From: Candidatus Omnitrophota bacterium
GTDB taxonomy: Bacteria; Omnitrophota; Gorgyraeia; Aquiviventales; Aquiviventaceae
NCBI GenBank assembly: GCA_030697665.1
Contig: JAUYPJ010000144.1
Span: 1 to 62,227 of the forward strand
DNA length: 62,227 bases
Direction of reading: 5' to 3'
Shown: positions 1-9,902 of the stretch, piece after piece
Layout of the letters: each line of letters begins with the position of its first letter
Numbering within the stretch: the first letter of the stretch is position 1
Notes under the pieces: generated by a model
What the model was told of the DNA's origin: nothing
Seen by the model: only the letters and a program-made list of their open reading frames with translations
The model's database searches: none
Position numbers and translations under genes: made by a program

Positions 1-1045
1 TGCCGCCGAAGATGTTGATGAGGATGGCCTTGACGCGGGGGTCGGCCAGGAGGATGGCGAAGGCGTTCGTCACCTGCTCGACGTTCGCCCCGCCCCCCAC
101 ATCCAAGAAGTTCGCCGGGGAGCCGCCGCAAAGCGTGATGATGTCGTTCGTCGCCATCGCCAGCCCCGCCCCGTTCACCAGGCAGCCGATGGTGCCGCCC
201 AACCCGACGTAGGAAATCCCGATCCGGCTCGCCCGCAGCTCCAGCGGCTGCTCCTGGCTTTCGTCCCGGAGCGCCGCAAGGTCCGGGTGACGGAAGAGCG
301 CGTTGTCATCCAGCGTCACCTTCGCATCGAGGGCCAGCAGGCGCTCGTGGAGTCCCGCGGGGCGGAATCCCGAGCGACCCCCGCCTGCGGCGGGGGGAGT
401 CGAGGGATCCCGCGTGATGACCAGCGGGTTGATCTCCACCAACGAGGCGTCGCTCGACGTCGCAAGCGCCCACGTCGCGCGGACGATCTGCCGGCAGGCG
501 GCTTCCTGCGCAGCGGAGCACCCCAGCGTCTCGGCAATCCGTGACAGGGTATCGTCTTGTGGGCCGTCGATGACGTCAACCGGAACTCGCAAGATCGCCT
601 CAGGGCGCGTGGCGGCCAGCGCCTCAATGTCCACGCCGCCTTCCCGGCTGGCCAAGAAGAGGGGCCTTGCGTGGAAGCGGTCGATCGTGATGGCTAGGTA
701 CCACTCCGTGGCGACGTCGATTCGCTCATCGAGCAGCACCGCAGAAACGGGCAGGCCCTCAGGACCGGTCTGGTGGGTGACGAGCCGGCGACCCAACAGC
801 CCCTGCGCATGCGCCGCGGCCTCCTGGGCGCTGTGGGCGACCAGCACGCCGCCCGCCTTCCCGCGTCCGCCCGCGTGGAGCTGAGCCTTCACGTTGCACG
901 CAAACACCGCCGGGGAGCCGCAGCGGACCTTGAGCGTTTCGTAGGCGCCTGCGGCTTCAGCGGCGTTCCTCGCCACCTGGCCGCGCGGGATGGGGATGCC
1001 GAGCTGGGCGAAGAGCTGCTTGGCTTGATGCTCGTGGAGTTTCAT
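1..1045 (-). CDS. sucC: Succinyl-CoA ligase (ADP-forming) beta subunit, C-terminus cut by the left edge
   Basis: The protein starts MKLHEHQAKQLFAQLGIP, the classic ATP-grasp N-terminus of SucC, which with SucD interconverts succinyl-CoA and succinate with nucleotide phosphorylation in the TCA cycle. About 348 residues are visible, including VEINPLVIT, LLALDAKVTLDDNALFRHP and the late block NGAGLAMATNDII; the last ~40 residues lie off the left edge. Between VIT and LLALDAKV, where the family is normally joined by a few residues, there is a ~20-residue Pro/Gly/Arg-rich insert encoded by a palindrome at about 352-412. gltA and mdh lie just upstream on the same strand, so this is a TCA gene cluster; sucD would be expected beyond the edge. 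Confidence 0.93.
   Translation of the reverse strand, partial: MKLHEHQAKQLFAQLGIPIPRGQVARNAAEAAGAYETLKVRCGSPAVFACNVKAQLHAGGRGKAGGVLVAHSAQEAAAHAQGLLGRRLVTHQTGPEGLPVSAVLLDERIDVATEWYLAITIDRFHARPLFLASREGGVDIEALAATRPEAILRVPVDVIDGPQDDTLSRIAETLGCSAAQEAACRQIVRATWALATSSDASLVEINPLVITRDPSTPPAAGGGRSGFRPAGLHERLLALDAKVTLDDNALFRHPDLAALRDESQEQPLELRASRIGISYVGLGGTIGCLVNGAGLAMATNDIITLCGGSPANFLDVGGGANVEQVTNAFAILLADPRVKAILINIFGG
352..412. repeat. Palindromic element inserted in frame in sucC
   Basis: The core is CCCCCGCC-TGC-GGCGGGGG, flanked by imperfect arms (GGAATCCCGAGCGA on the left, AGTCGAGGGATCC on the right). It adds about 20 residues to SucC at a surface-loop position without breaking the frame. Arms related to ATCCCGAGCGA are also seen in the tail of the nuclease gene at about 37930-37980. 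Confidence 0.6.
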
Positions 1046-1052
1046 TGACCCG

Positions 1053-1120
1053 GCTGCAGGCTACACGCTGCAAGCGGCAACAACTGTTCTGAAGCCTGGA
1101 GCCTGCAGCGTGAAGCCGCG
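1053..1120. repeat. Intergenic inverted repeat between gltA and sucC
   Basis: The spacer contains CAGGCTACACGCTGCAAGC and, inverted, GAGCCTGCAGCGTGAAGCC. The word ACACGCTGCAAGC recurs in the palindrome at 54138-54199 next to sufU. It could form a hairpin in the mRNA, but there is no T-tract, so it is not a standard intrinsic terminator. Confidence 0.6.
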
Positions 1121-1135
1121 ATCATGCGGAGATGT

Positions 1136-2338
1136 TCAGGAAGGCGCGCGGTGCTCAAGGGGGACAAACGGGAGATTGTGGGGACCGACGTAGCGGGCGA
1201 GCGGCCGAATCAGGCGGTTGTCCCCGGCCTGCTCGATGACGTGCGCGGACCAGCCGGCCATCCGGGCGCAGGCGAACATCGTGGTGAACAGCTCGGTGGG
1301 AATCCCCAGGTAGTGCAGCAGCGACGCGGAGTAGAAGTCCACATTGATGGAGAGCCGCTTGGCCTCCCACACCACCTCTTGGAGCCGCTCGGAGATGGCA
1401 AACCACTTCATCTCGCCGCTCGCCTGGCCCAGCGCGTGGGCGATGCGCTTGAGGTGTTTGGCCCTTGGGTCTTCCCCTTTGTAGACGCGGTGGCCGAAGC
1501 CCATGAACCGCTTGTGATCGGTCAGCATCCGCTGGACGTACGGCTCGACCTGCTCGGCCGTGCCGATCTCCAGCAGCATCTCCATCGCTTTCCGGTTGGC
1601 CGCGCCGTGCAGCGGGCCTTTCAGCGACCCGATCGCCGCCACGATCGCGGAGTAGTAGTCGGCTTTCGTCCCGGTCACGGTGCGCGCGGTGAAGGTGGAG
1701 GCGTTGAAGCCGTGATCCGCCAGGAGGGTGAAGTACGCATCGAGGGCGCTCGCCTGTTGCTCGGTCGGCTCCGTCCCCAGGAGCATCCACAGGAAGTTGG
1801 CGGCGTGGCTCAGGCCGGATTTCGGGGGCAACGCCCGGCCTCCGGTGCGCAGACGCCAGAGCGTGGCCACGATGGTCGGGGTGCTCGCGATCACCGTCAC
1901 CGCCTTCCGGCGCACCGCCTCAAGGGACTCTTCTTCGGCCTTCGGATCATAGAGCCCCAGGAGGGACACCGCGCTCCGCAGGAGAGCCATCGGATCGGCG
2001 TGCGGCGGCAACTGCTGGAGGATCGCCGGCAGCGGCGGATCGAGGATCCGCCGGGACGCCAGTTCCCTGCTCCAATCGGCAAGCTGGCTTCGAGTCGGCA
2101 ATGCGCCGTAAAGCAGCAGATAGCTGACCTCTTCATAGCTCGCCCGTCCCGCGAGCGCATCGATGGGGTAGCCGCGGTAGATCAGCTGGCAGCGCTGCCC
2201 ATCCACATCGGAGATGGCGGTGTCTCCCGCGACGACCCCTTCCAGCCCCCGGCGGATCTCAGCCGACTGGGCGGGCTGGTCGCCGGCGAGCGTGGCGGAG
2301 GCCTTCTGCCGGGGGTGGGGGTCAGGGGGTTGCGTCAT
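1136..2338 (-). CDS. gltA: Citrate synthase
   Basis: Four-hundred-residue citrate synthase, condensing acetyl-CoA and oxaloacetate at the entry of the TCA cycle. Visible landmarks are the N-terminal block GDTAISDVDGQRCQLIYRGY, the catalytic histidine regions LKGPLHGAANRKAMEML and GFGHRVYKGEDPRAKHL, and a late Asp in NVDFYSASLLHYLG. The frame is open 41 codons further upstream, but the ATG at 2338 overlaps the mdh stop as ATGA, which gives the usual family length and implies translational coupling. The downstream neighbour is sucC. The short form without a long N-terminal extension resembles the citrate/2-methylcitrate synthase type of Gram-positives and deep-branching bacteria. Confidence 0.95.
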   Translation of the reverse strand: MTQPPDPHPRQKASATLAGDQPAQSAEIRRGLEGVVAGDTAISDVDGQRCQLIYRGYPIDALAGRASYEEVSYLLLYGALPTRSQLADWSRELASRRILDPPLPAILQQLPPHADPMALLRSAVSLLGLYDPKAEEESLEAVRRKAVTVIASTPTIVATLWRLRTGGRALPPKSGLSHAANFLWMLLGTEPTEQQASALDAYFTLLADHGFNASTFTARTVTGTKADYYSAIVAAIGSLKGPLHGAANRKAMEMLLEIGTAEQVEPYVQRMLTDHKRFMGFGHRVYKGEDPRAKHLKRIAHALGQASGEMKWFAISERLQEVVWEAKRLSINVDFYSASLLHYLGIPTELFTTMFACARMAGWSAHVIEQAGDNRLIRPLARYVGPHNLPFVPLEHRAPS

Positions 2339-3252
2339 GTGAAACTGTCGCTGAGCTGACGGGCTGCGGCCTGCAGCGCCGCGCGCTCCTCCGGCGTCAG
2401 GGGCAGCTCGACGATCCGCTCGATGCCGGCGGCGCCCAACTGCGCGGGCACCCCGATGCACACCTCCCGCAACCCGTACTCCCCCTGCAGGGCGGCGCAG
2501 ACCGGCACGACGGCGTGCGTGTTGCGCAGTACGGCGCCGGCCATCTCACAGACCCCGCTCGCGGGGGCGTAGAACGCGCTGCCCTGCTTGAGGAGTGCGA
2601 CGATCTCTGCCCCGCCCTCCTTGGTCCGTTGGAGCAGCTGGTCGATCTCTTCGGAGCGAAGCCACGTGGTGAGCGGCTTCCCCTTGACGGTGATCGAGCC
2701 GCGCAGCGGCACCATGAGGTCGCCGTGGGATCCCAACACCATCGCCTGGACATCGCTCGGCGCCACGGCCAGCCGCATGGCGATGAACGAGCGCAGGCGC
2801 GCGCTGTCCAGCACCCCTGCCATCCCCATGACCCGTGAGCGCGGAAAACCGCTGCGCTGCAGCGTCAGGGCCACCATCAGATCGAGCGGGTTGGTCACGA
2901 CGATGACGACCGCCTCAGGAGCCACCGCGGCGAGGCGTTGGGCGATGGGACCCACGATGTTGGCGTTGGCCGCCAAGAGATCCTCGCGGGACATGCCGGG
3001 CTTCCGCGCCAGGCCCGCCGTGATGATCACCAGGCGGCTGTCGGCCATCGCGTCGTAGTCGGTCGTGCCGCACACCTGGACCGGAAAGGCCTCAATGGGG
3101 GCCGACTGCATCAGGTCCAGCGCCTTGCCCTGGGCGAGGCCCTCGACGACGTCGATGAGCGTCACATCGCCCAGCCCCTTGAGCGCCAGCAGGTGCGCGG
3201 TGGTGGCACCGACCTGGCCGGCCCCGAGAATCGAAATCTTTGGAAGTGCCAT
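2335..3252 (-). CDS. mdh: Malate dehydrogenase, LDH-like type
   Basis: The 305-residue protein oxidises malate to oxaloacetate with NAD+. It shows the Rossmann loop GAGQVGATTA near residue 10, the substrate-binding segment ARKPGMSREDLL, VTNPLDLM, the Arg-containing MGMAGVLDSARLRSFIA and the catalytic GSHGDLMVPL. The Arg at the specificity position in ARKPG fits malate rather than lactate dehydrogenase. It overlaps gltA by four bases (ATGA), so oxaloacetate production and use are co-translated. Confidence 0.95.
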   Translation of the reverse strand: MALPKISILGAGQVGATTAHLLALKGLGDVTLIDVVEGLAQGKALDLMQSAPIEAFPVQVCGTTDYDAMADSRLVIITAGLARKPGMSREDLLAANANIVGPIAQRLAAVAPEAVVIVVTNPLDLMVALTLQRSGFPRSRVMGMAGVLDSARLRSFIAMRLAVAPSDVQAMVLGSHGDLMVPLRGSITVKGKPLTTWLRSEEIDQLLQRTKEGGAEIVALLKQGSAFYAPASGVCEMAGAVLRNTHAVVPVCAALQGEYGLREVCIGVPAQLGAAGIERIVELPLTPEERAALQAAARQLSDSFT

Positions 3253-3289
3253 GAGCGACGCCCCAGTCTAACAAAGCCTCTCGGAGGCG

Positions 3290-3595
3290 TCAACGACTGC
3301 GGCCTCGGGCATGGAGGATGAGCAACGCCACGCCACCCACCAGCGCAATGGGCACCCCCAGCATCAACCCAATGCTCAGGGCGTATCCACGAGCCGTCGA
3401 AAGCCGCTGGGGCAGTTGGCTGGGATCAAAGAGCGCCTCCTTGCAGCCAGGACACGCGTCCGCAGCACTGGAGAGCATCAGCAGCACAACGATGAACGCG
3501 AGGGAGGCGGACGCAACGTATTTTCGATTTTCGATTTTCGATTTTCGATTAACCCAATCCAAAATCCAAAATCTAAAATCCAAAATTCGTTTCAT
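3290..3595 (-). CDS. Small membrane protein with CPGC motif in the cox cluster
   Basis: About 101 residues with a hydrophobic segment (about 28-42), the motif DACPGCKEALF at about residues 46-56 and a C-terminal transmembrane segment ending in HARGRSR. Short CPxCK-containing membrane proteins are found beside cytochrome oxidase genes in several phyla; a role in copper or thiol handling during oxidase assembly is inference. The first ~25 codons are translated from a low-complexity repeat (GATTTTC/AAAATCC words), so the real start may be further inside. The ATG at 3595 overlaps the end of the DUF420 gene. Confidence 0.6.
   Translation of the reverse strand: MKRILDFRFWILDWVNRKSKIENRKYVASASLAFIVVLLMLSSAADACPGCKEALFDPSQLPQRLSTARGYALSIGLMLGVPIALVGGVALLILHARGRSR
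3522..3592. repeat. Low-complexity word repeat (GATTTTC / AAAATCC)
   Basis: GATTTTC occurs three times in tandem, followed by four AAAATCC/AAAATCT units. It is A+T rich in a G+C-rich neighbourhood and sits across the 5' end of the small membrane protein gene. Confidence 0.85.
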
Positions 3596-4011
3596 CGTGG
3601 CATGCGGTAGAGCATCCAGTAGACGAGGACGCCGGTGACGGACACATAGAGCCACAACGGCAAGGTCCAACGCGCAATGGCGCGGTGGCGTGCAAACTGC
3701 TTGCGCGCGGCCAACAGGAGCGTGCGCAGCGCGAGCGGCACGATGACGATCGCCAGGATCGTGTGGCTCACCAGCACCGTGAAATAGACGGGGCGGATCC
3801 ATCCGCTTCCCTGAAACCGCACAGACCCCACGTGGGCATGATAGAACAGATAGGACACCAGGAACAGGGTGGAGACCCCGAAGGCGGCGAGCATGAGCAC
3901 CGTGTGCGCGGCGACCTTCCGCGCGCGAATGCACAAGAAACCTGCCACGAGCAGGATGGCGCTTGAGGCGTTGAGCGCCGCGTTGAGCGCCGGGAGGGCC
4001 GTCACGTCCAT
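3592..4011 (-). CDS. DUF420-family membrane protein (oxidase assembly neighbour)
   Basis: The 139-residue protein has four predicted membrane helices: ALNASSAILLVAGFLCI, VLMLAAFGVSTLFLVSYLF, the histidine-bearing VLVSHTILAIVIVPLALRTL, and WLYVSVTGVLVYWMLY near the C-terminus. This matches DUF420, a CtaG/CtaM-related family found with heme-copper oxidase genes and implicated in oxidase maturation. The conserved His residues (YHAHVG, SHTIL) could bind metal. A GTG seven codons upstream is an alternative start but lies inside the ctaA-ctaB stop region, so the ATG at 4011 was chosen; no clear ribosome site precedes either. Confidence 0.75.
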   Translation of the reverse strand: MDVTALPALNAALNASSAILLVAGFLCIRARKVAAHTVLMLAAFGVSTLFLVSYLFYHAHVGSVRFQGSGWIRPVYFTVLVSHTILAIVIVPLALRTLLLAARKQFARHRAIARWTLPLWLYVSVTGVLVYWMLYRMPR

Positions 4012-4022
4012 CCGGCACGCCG

Positions 4023-5747
4023 CTAACGCCACGTCCGGTCACAGACCATCAGGCCCAACAGCAACGGCAGGTACAGCACCGAACCGAGGAAGAGCTGCCG
4101 GGCGCTCTGCGCGGATCGCGCCCACGCGGTCCAGCCCGCCAGGACCAAGAACCCGATGCCGAGGGCCAGCGCGCCGAAGAAATACCATGCACCGGCCAAC
4201 CCCATGCGCGCGGGCACCAGGCTCACGGGCAACAGGGCGAGTCCATAGAGCGCGATTTGTCGGGCCGTCGCTCCCTCAGCGCGCTCGGTGACCGGCAGCA
4301 TCCGAAAGCCGGCGCGCGCATAGTCCTCGCGATACACCAGCGCAATCGCCAAAAAGTGGGGTAACTGCCACACGAACAGGAGCGCGAAGAGCGCCCAGGC
4401 CCCCGGATCCAAGGCGTTGCGGGCGGCCGCCCACCCGATCATCGGCGGGATGGCCCCAGGCACCGCCCCCGCCAGCGTGCAGAGCGCTGTGGTGCGTTTC
4501 AGGGGCGTATACACCCACACGTAGAGGCCGGCGCTAAGCGCCGCCAGCAACCCGGTCAAGACGTTCACGGCCGACGCCAGCCATACGACCCCGCCCACCA
4601 CGAGGATCCATCCGAACCCTTGCGCCTGTTCCGGCGTGAGCCGGCCCGACGGCAGGGGGCGCCCTTGTGTCCGACGCATGAGGGCATCCGGGATGCGCTC
4701 CATCCACTGGTTGAGCGCATTGGCTCCTCCGACGACCAGCGCGGTGCCGAGGAGCGTCGGAACCAACACGTGCCACGGCTCAGAGGCGCGAATCCCAAGC
4801 CAGAAACCGGCTGCCGTCGTCACCAAGACCAGCCACGTCAATCGCGGCTTGGTAAGCTCCACGTAGGCTTGCAGCATGCCGCTCAGACGGGATGAGGCCG
4901 GCCAGGATCGCCTTCCAACGGCGCGGTTGGCCTCCCATGCCAAGAGAACCGCCTGCGCGACCACCAGCGCCCCAAGCGCCACATGGCTTGTCCTGAGCCA
5001 CACCCCTCGAGAGGCGAGCAGCGCCGCCCCCAGCAGCCCCTGGACGCAGAGCAAGGCGAACAGCCGCCACACAGACGCCTTCACCACCCCATCGCATCGC
5101 TGCCGGCTGACCCACCACCCCATCCATCCTGCCGCCACGAGGAGCGCGATCGCCGTCGCCGCGTGGAATGGCAGGGCACTGCCCGTATGTCGCACGACCG
5201 CTCCGAGTCCCACCTGCAGGACTACCAACAGCGCGAGGACCACCCCGAGGATCGCCAGCCAGCCAGGGATGTGCCGGTCATCCGGCATGCGTCCCTCGAG
5301 CCGTACAGGCGAGCTGCCATGCGCGATGCAGACGACCAGGACAAAGACCAGTTGCCCGAGACAGGCGTGCGCGATGGAGACGTGCGGCGGCAGCAACAGC
5401 AACACGGTGAGCCCGCCGAGCAGCCCTTGGACGACGACGGCGGCGAGCGCGCTGTAGCCCAGAGCGCGCACCCAGCGCCGTGGCTCAGCCTTCCAGAGCC
5501 AGACGGCCAGCGCCAGGATCAGCAGGCCGACGATCGCCGCGATCATCCGGTGGCCATGCTCGTAGAGGATGCCGCCGACCATCGGGGGAAACCACATGCC
5601 GTAGGAGAGCGGCCAGTCCGGCACCGCCAGCCCTGAGTCCGTCGAGGTCACGAGGGCCCCGGCGATGAGCAGCAGCCACGTCGCCCCCGCCGTGATCCTC
5701 GCGTAGCGATGAAGCACGCCCCGACCGCGATTATCCATCTGTGTCAT
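4023..5747 (-). CDS. ctaA-ctaB: Fused heme A synthase (CtaA) and heme O synthase (CtaB)
   Basis: The N-terminal ~285 residues are CtaA/Cox15-like: eight predicted helices, TSTDSGLAVPDWPLSYG, EHGHRMIA and VVRHTGSALPFH with the heme-ligand histidines. The C-terminal ~285 residues are a UbiA-type farnesyltransferase (CtaB/CyoE): NALNQWMERIPDALMRRTQ, the DxxxD-like metal site and a second acidic loop YREDYARAGFRMLP. Together they make heme O from heme B and then heme A, the cofactor of the oxidase encoded just upstream. The reading frame is continuous. The ATG at 5759 lies inside a palindromic element (5751-5865), so the ATG at 5747 (MTQMDNRG) is preferred. Confidence 0.9.
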   Translation of the reverse strand: MTQMDNRGRGVLHRYARITAGATWLLLIAGALVTSTDSGLAVPDWPLSYGMWFPPMVGGILYEHGHRMIAAIVGLLILALAVWLWKAEPRRWVRALGYSALAAVVVQGLLGGLTVLLLLPPHVSIAHACLGQLVFVLVVCIAHGSSPVRLEGRMPDDRHIPGWLAILGVVLALLVVLQVGLGAVVRHTGSALPFHAATAIALLVAAGWMGWWVSRQRCDGVVKASVWRLFALLCVQGLLGAALLASRGVWLRTSHVALGALVVAQAVLLAWEANRAVGRRSWPASSRLSGMLQAYVELTKPRLTWLVLVTTAAGFWLGIRASEPWHVLVPTLLGTALVVGGANALNQWMERIPDALMRRTQGRPLPSGRLTPEQAQGFGWILVVGGVVWLASAVNVLTGLLAALSAGLYVWVYTPLKRTTALCTLAGAVPGAIPPMIGWAAARNALDPGAWALFALLFVWQLPHFLAIALVYREDYARAGFRMLPVTERAEGATARQIALYGLALLPVSLVPARMGLAGAWYFFGALALGIGFLVLAGWTAWARSAQSARQLFLGSVLYLPLLLGLMVCDRTWR

Positions 5748-5750
5748 CTC

Positions 5751-5865
5751 ATCCCACAACCTGTTGCGGGGTCTGCCGAAGGCAGACCCGGTGCCAGCTC
5801 CTCCACGGGCCTATCCACCTCGTCATGGCACCCCAGCCTTCGGCTGGTGCGACAGATTGTGGGAT
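5751..5865. repeat. MITE-like palindromic element, copy 1
   Basis: The ends read ATCCCACAACCTGTTGC and, inverted, ATCCCACAATCTGTCGC (15 of 17 matching). Inside are two perfect small hairpins, GGTCTGCC-GAA-GGCAGACC and CAGCC-TTC-GGCTG. The right end supplies most of the stop codon of the adjacent ATPase gene. A second element with the same ends lies at 54649-54790. Confidence 0.75.
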
Positions 5866-7118
5866 CATGGACCACTGAAGAACCTGGTCAATGGGATGGC
5901 CGCAAGCTGCGGGGCGAGCGCGACCGCCTCGTCCCCCCCGTACAGCACGAGGCTCATCGTCAACCGATTGCCGAGGGCCTCGCGAACCATCCGGAGATTC
6001 TTTGAAACTGACGGATCGATGCGCCGACCTGCCTTGACCTCGACGGCCATGAGCCGGTTGCCGCGCTCGACGAGAAAATCCACTTCATGCCCGTCATGAA
6101 ATCGCCAGCCGTACACGGCCATCGGATCGCTCGCCCACGACAGGCACTTCTGAAGCTCCTGGGCCACCCACGTCTCGACCAGCGCCCCGACCATTGGATG
6201 CCGTTCCAGCGTGGAGTGATCGTGAATGCCGAGGAGATGGCAGGCCATGCCGGTGTCGGTCCAGTAGACTTTCGGCGCTTTGCTCAGACGTTTCGTGAGG
6301 TTGGTGAAGTACGGCGGCACCAGGACGATCTGATAGGTTTGTTCAAGGAGGTGCAGGTATCGCCGGACGGTCACATAGGGCAATCCCACCGTGCGGCCCA
6401 GATCCGCGCTGTTGAGGACTTGACCGGTACGCGCCACCAGACCGCTCATCAATCGGCCGAACTCCGGCAGCCGCTCAATCGCTTGCAGCTCCTGCACGTC
6501 GCGCTCAACGTACGTCTTGCGGTACGCCTCAAACCATCGGGTGCGTTTCGAGGCCTCTGCGGAGAGGGCGGGGTCGGGGTACCCTCCGCGCAACAGCGCG
6601 GTGGCCAACGGGATATCACGCTGCCGCTTGCCTCCGGCAAACGCCCGCACCAACGCCTCGGCGGATGCGGCGCGAAAACACGTGTCCAGGATGGTCGCGG
6701 CCGATGGACGCCGGAGCAGCTCCCCGTAGGAAAACGGATGAAGGCGCAGCAGCGCGATCCGTCCTGCCAGCGTCTCGGAGACGCGCTTCAGGGTGATGAC
6801 GTTCGCCGAGCCGGTCAGCAGAAAACGCCCGACATGGCGATCCACCTGCAGCTTGATGGCGCGCAAGAGATCGGGCGCGCGCTGCACTTCGTCAATCGCT
6901 ACACGCCTTGGCTGCGCGGCGATCAGGCCGTCCGGATCCGTCAGTGCCGCATCCAACACCGTCCGGTCATCCAAGGTCAGATAGGGGGCCTTCCAGACGC
7001 TGCGGCAGACGGCCTGCGCCAACGTCGACTTGCCCACCTGGCGCGCGCCGGTGATCAACACGACCGGAAATTGCCTCAAGGCCTCCCGAACGCCTGGCTC
7101 GAGGTATCGTTGAAGCAT
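5865..7118 (-). CDS. AAA_14/DUF4143 family ATPase
   Basis: The 417-residue protein has an N-terminal P-loop (VVLITGARQVGKSTLAQ), a Walker B-like RRVAIDEVQRAPDLL and a sensor FLLTGSANVI, all typical of AAA_14. The C-terminal DUF4143 domain contains VYWTDTGMACHLLG and the nuclease-like HEVDFLVERGNRLMAVEVKAG. This widespread family has no firmly established function and is often accessory or mobile. It interrupts the run of oxidase genes between coxA and ctaA-ctaB. Its stop codon is formed with the end of the MITE-like repeat. A/T-rich sequence (7119-7160) precedes the start. Confidence 0.9.
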   Translation of the reverse strand: MLQRYLEPGVREALRQFPVVLITGARQVGKSTLAQAVCRSVWKAPYLTLDDRTVLDAALTDPDGLIAAQPRRVAIDEVQRAPDLLRAIKLQVDRHVGRFLLTGSANVITLKRVSETLAGRIALLRLHPFSYGELLRRPSAATILDTCFRAASAEALVRAFAGGKRQRDIPLATALLRGGYPDPALSAEASKRTRWFEAYRKTYVERDVQELQAIERLPEFGRLMSGLVARTGQVLNSADLGRTVGLPYVTVRRYLHLLEQTYQIVLVPPYFTNLTKRLSKAPKVYWTDTGMACHLLGIHDHSTLERHPMVGALVETWVAQELQKCLSWASDPMAVYGWRFHDGHEVDFLVERGNRLMAVEVKAGRRIDPSVSKNLRMVREALGNRLTMSLVLYGGDEAVALAPQLAAIPLTRFFSGP

Positions 7119-7203
7119 GGATATATTTTATCCAGTAAATGGATAAATTTCAACCATAAAATTCTCAGATGGAGACGCCAGAACCACCGTGGACAGCCGC
7201 CGA

Positions 7204-7374
7204 TCAGCTCAGGCGCAAGGCGGGAACTGAGCGGCTGTCCCCGATTTTTACATCGCTGCCCTGGTGAGGGTGTCCGTAGGCATGGGAGCCGAAGAGAAGG
7301 ACCTTGCGTGGATGAAGGCGCTGAACGATGTGCTGGACAAGCTCCTGAAGTTGCAACGGGTCTGTGGATGGCAC
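7204..7374 (-). pseudogene. Truncated MNT-type nucleotidyltransferase domain
   Basis: The frame reads QELVQHIVQRL then KVLLFGSHAYGHPHQGSD, the start of a minimal nucleotidyltransferase domain with the GS motif. It ends just where the second catalytic acid of the GSDxD motif should follow. After that the DNA turns into AAAATCGGGGACAGCCGC, a REP-like hairpin arm whose partner GGACAGCCGC lies near 7191. The likely start is the GTG at 7374. Such domains are usually MNT/HEPN antitoxins; no HEPN partner is visible. Probably a remnant rather than a working gene. Confidence 0.55.
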
Positions 7375-7384
7375 GTGCGATCCA

Positions 7385-9112
<1,728 letters not shown>

Positions 9113-9115
9113 TGG

Positions 9116-9895
9116 CTAGCCGGCTTGCTCTGCTTTGGTCTGCGCAAGCCAAGCCTGGAACGCCTCGAGCGATTCAATCGTCAAGAACCCACGCATCCGG
9201 TAGTGGCCCAGGCCGCAGAGCTCTGCGCAGGCGATCTCGAAGTTGCCGGTGGTCGTCGCCGACACCCAGAGCCGCCCCGTGATGCCCGGTACCGCGTCCT
9301 GCTTGAGCCGGAACTGCGGCACGAAGAAACTGTGGATGACATCCTTGGACTTCAGGTGGATCAACACGGTGCGCTGCACCGGCAGGTGCAGTTGGTTGAT
9401 CGTCGTCAGGTCATCCTCGGTGTGGAGTCGGCCGTCGGCTCCGGCATAGCGGATGTTCCAGGCAAACTGCTCCGCCGTCACCTCCAGTTCCACATCCGCC
9501 GGGGGCGGCGTGCCGCGCACCTGGGACCAGACGCGCTGGCTGTCCATGGTCAGGAAGAGGAGGAGGAGGGCCGGGATCACCGTCCACACCAGTTCGACAA
9601 GGGAGTTGCCGTGGGTGTAGGCGGCCCGGCGTCCGGGACGCCGCCGGTAACGCACCAGGAACACCAGCAGCGTGGCCTCCACCAGCACGAAGACGACCCC
9701 GGTCACCGAGAGGACGACGTAGAAGAGCCGATCGATGAGCGGGGCGGTCGTCGTCACGCCCTCCGGCAGCCACACCCGCAGACCGGAGTGGCCGGCGGCC
9801 CACGCAGAGGCCTGCGCCAGCAACCCCACGCACGCCGCAGCCGCCCATTCCACCACGCGCCGGGGGCCGGCCCGCCCCCCCACCGATCCTCTCAT
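9116..9895 (-). CDS. coxB: Cytochrome c oxidase subunit II
   Basis: About 259 residues with a signal sequence, two membrane helices (DRLFYVVLSVTGVVFVLVEA and LVELVWTVIPALLLLFLTM) and a C-terminal periplasmic cupredoxin domain carrying the CuA site: VIHSFFVPQF and CAELCGLGHYRM (C-x3-C-x3-H-x2-M). It accepts electrons from cytochrome c and passes them to CoxA. No C-terminal heme c is present, so a separate electron donor is required; the diheme cytochrome at 10751-12130 is a candidate. The ATG at 9895 gives the proper signal sequence; the frame is open upstream but reads as non-coding. Confidence 0.95.
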   Translation of the reverse strand: MRGSVGGRAGPRRVVEWAAAACVGLLAQASAWAAGHSGLRVWLPEGVTTTAPLIDRLFYVVLSVTGVVFVLVEATLLVFLVRYRRRPGRRAAYTHGNSLVELVWTVIPALLLLFLTMDSQRVWSQVRGTPPPADVELEVTAEQFAWNIRYAGADGRLHTEDDLTTINQLHLPVQRTVLIHLKSKDVIHSFFVPQFRLKQDAVPGITGRLWVSATTTGNFEIACAELCGLGHYRMRGFLTIESLEAFQAWLAQTKAEQAG

Positions 9896-9902
9896 CCACA
9901 GG

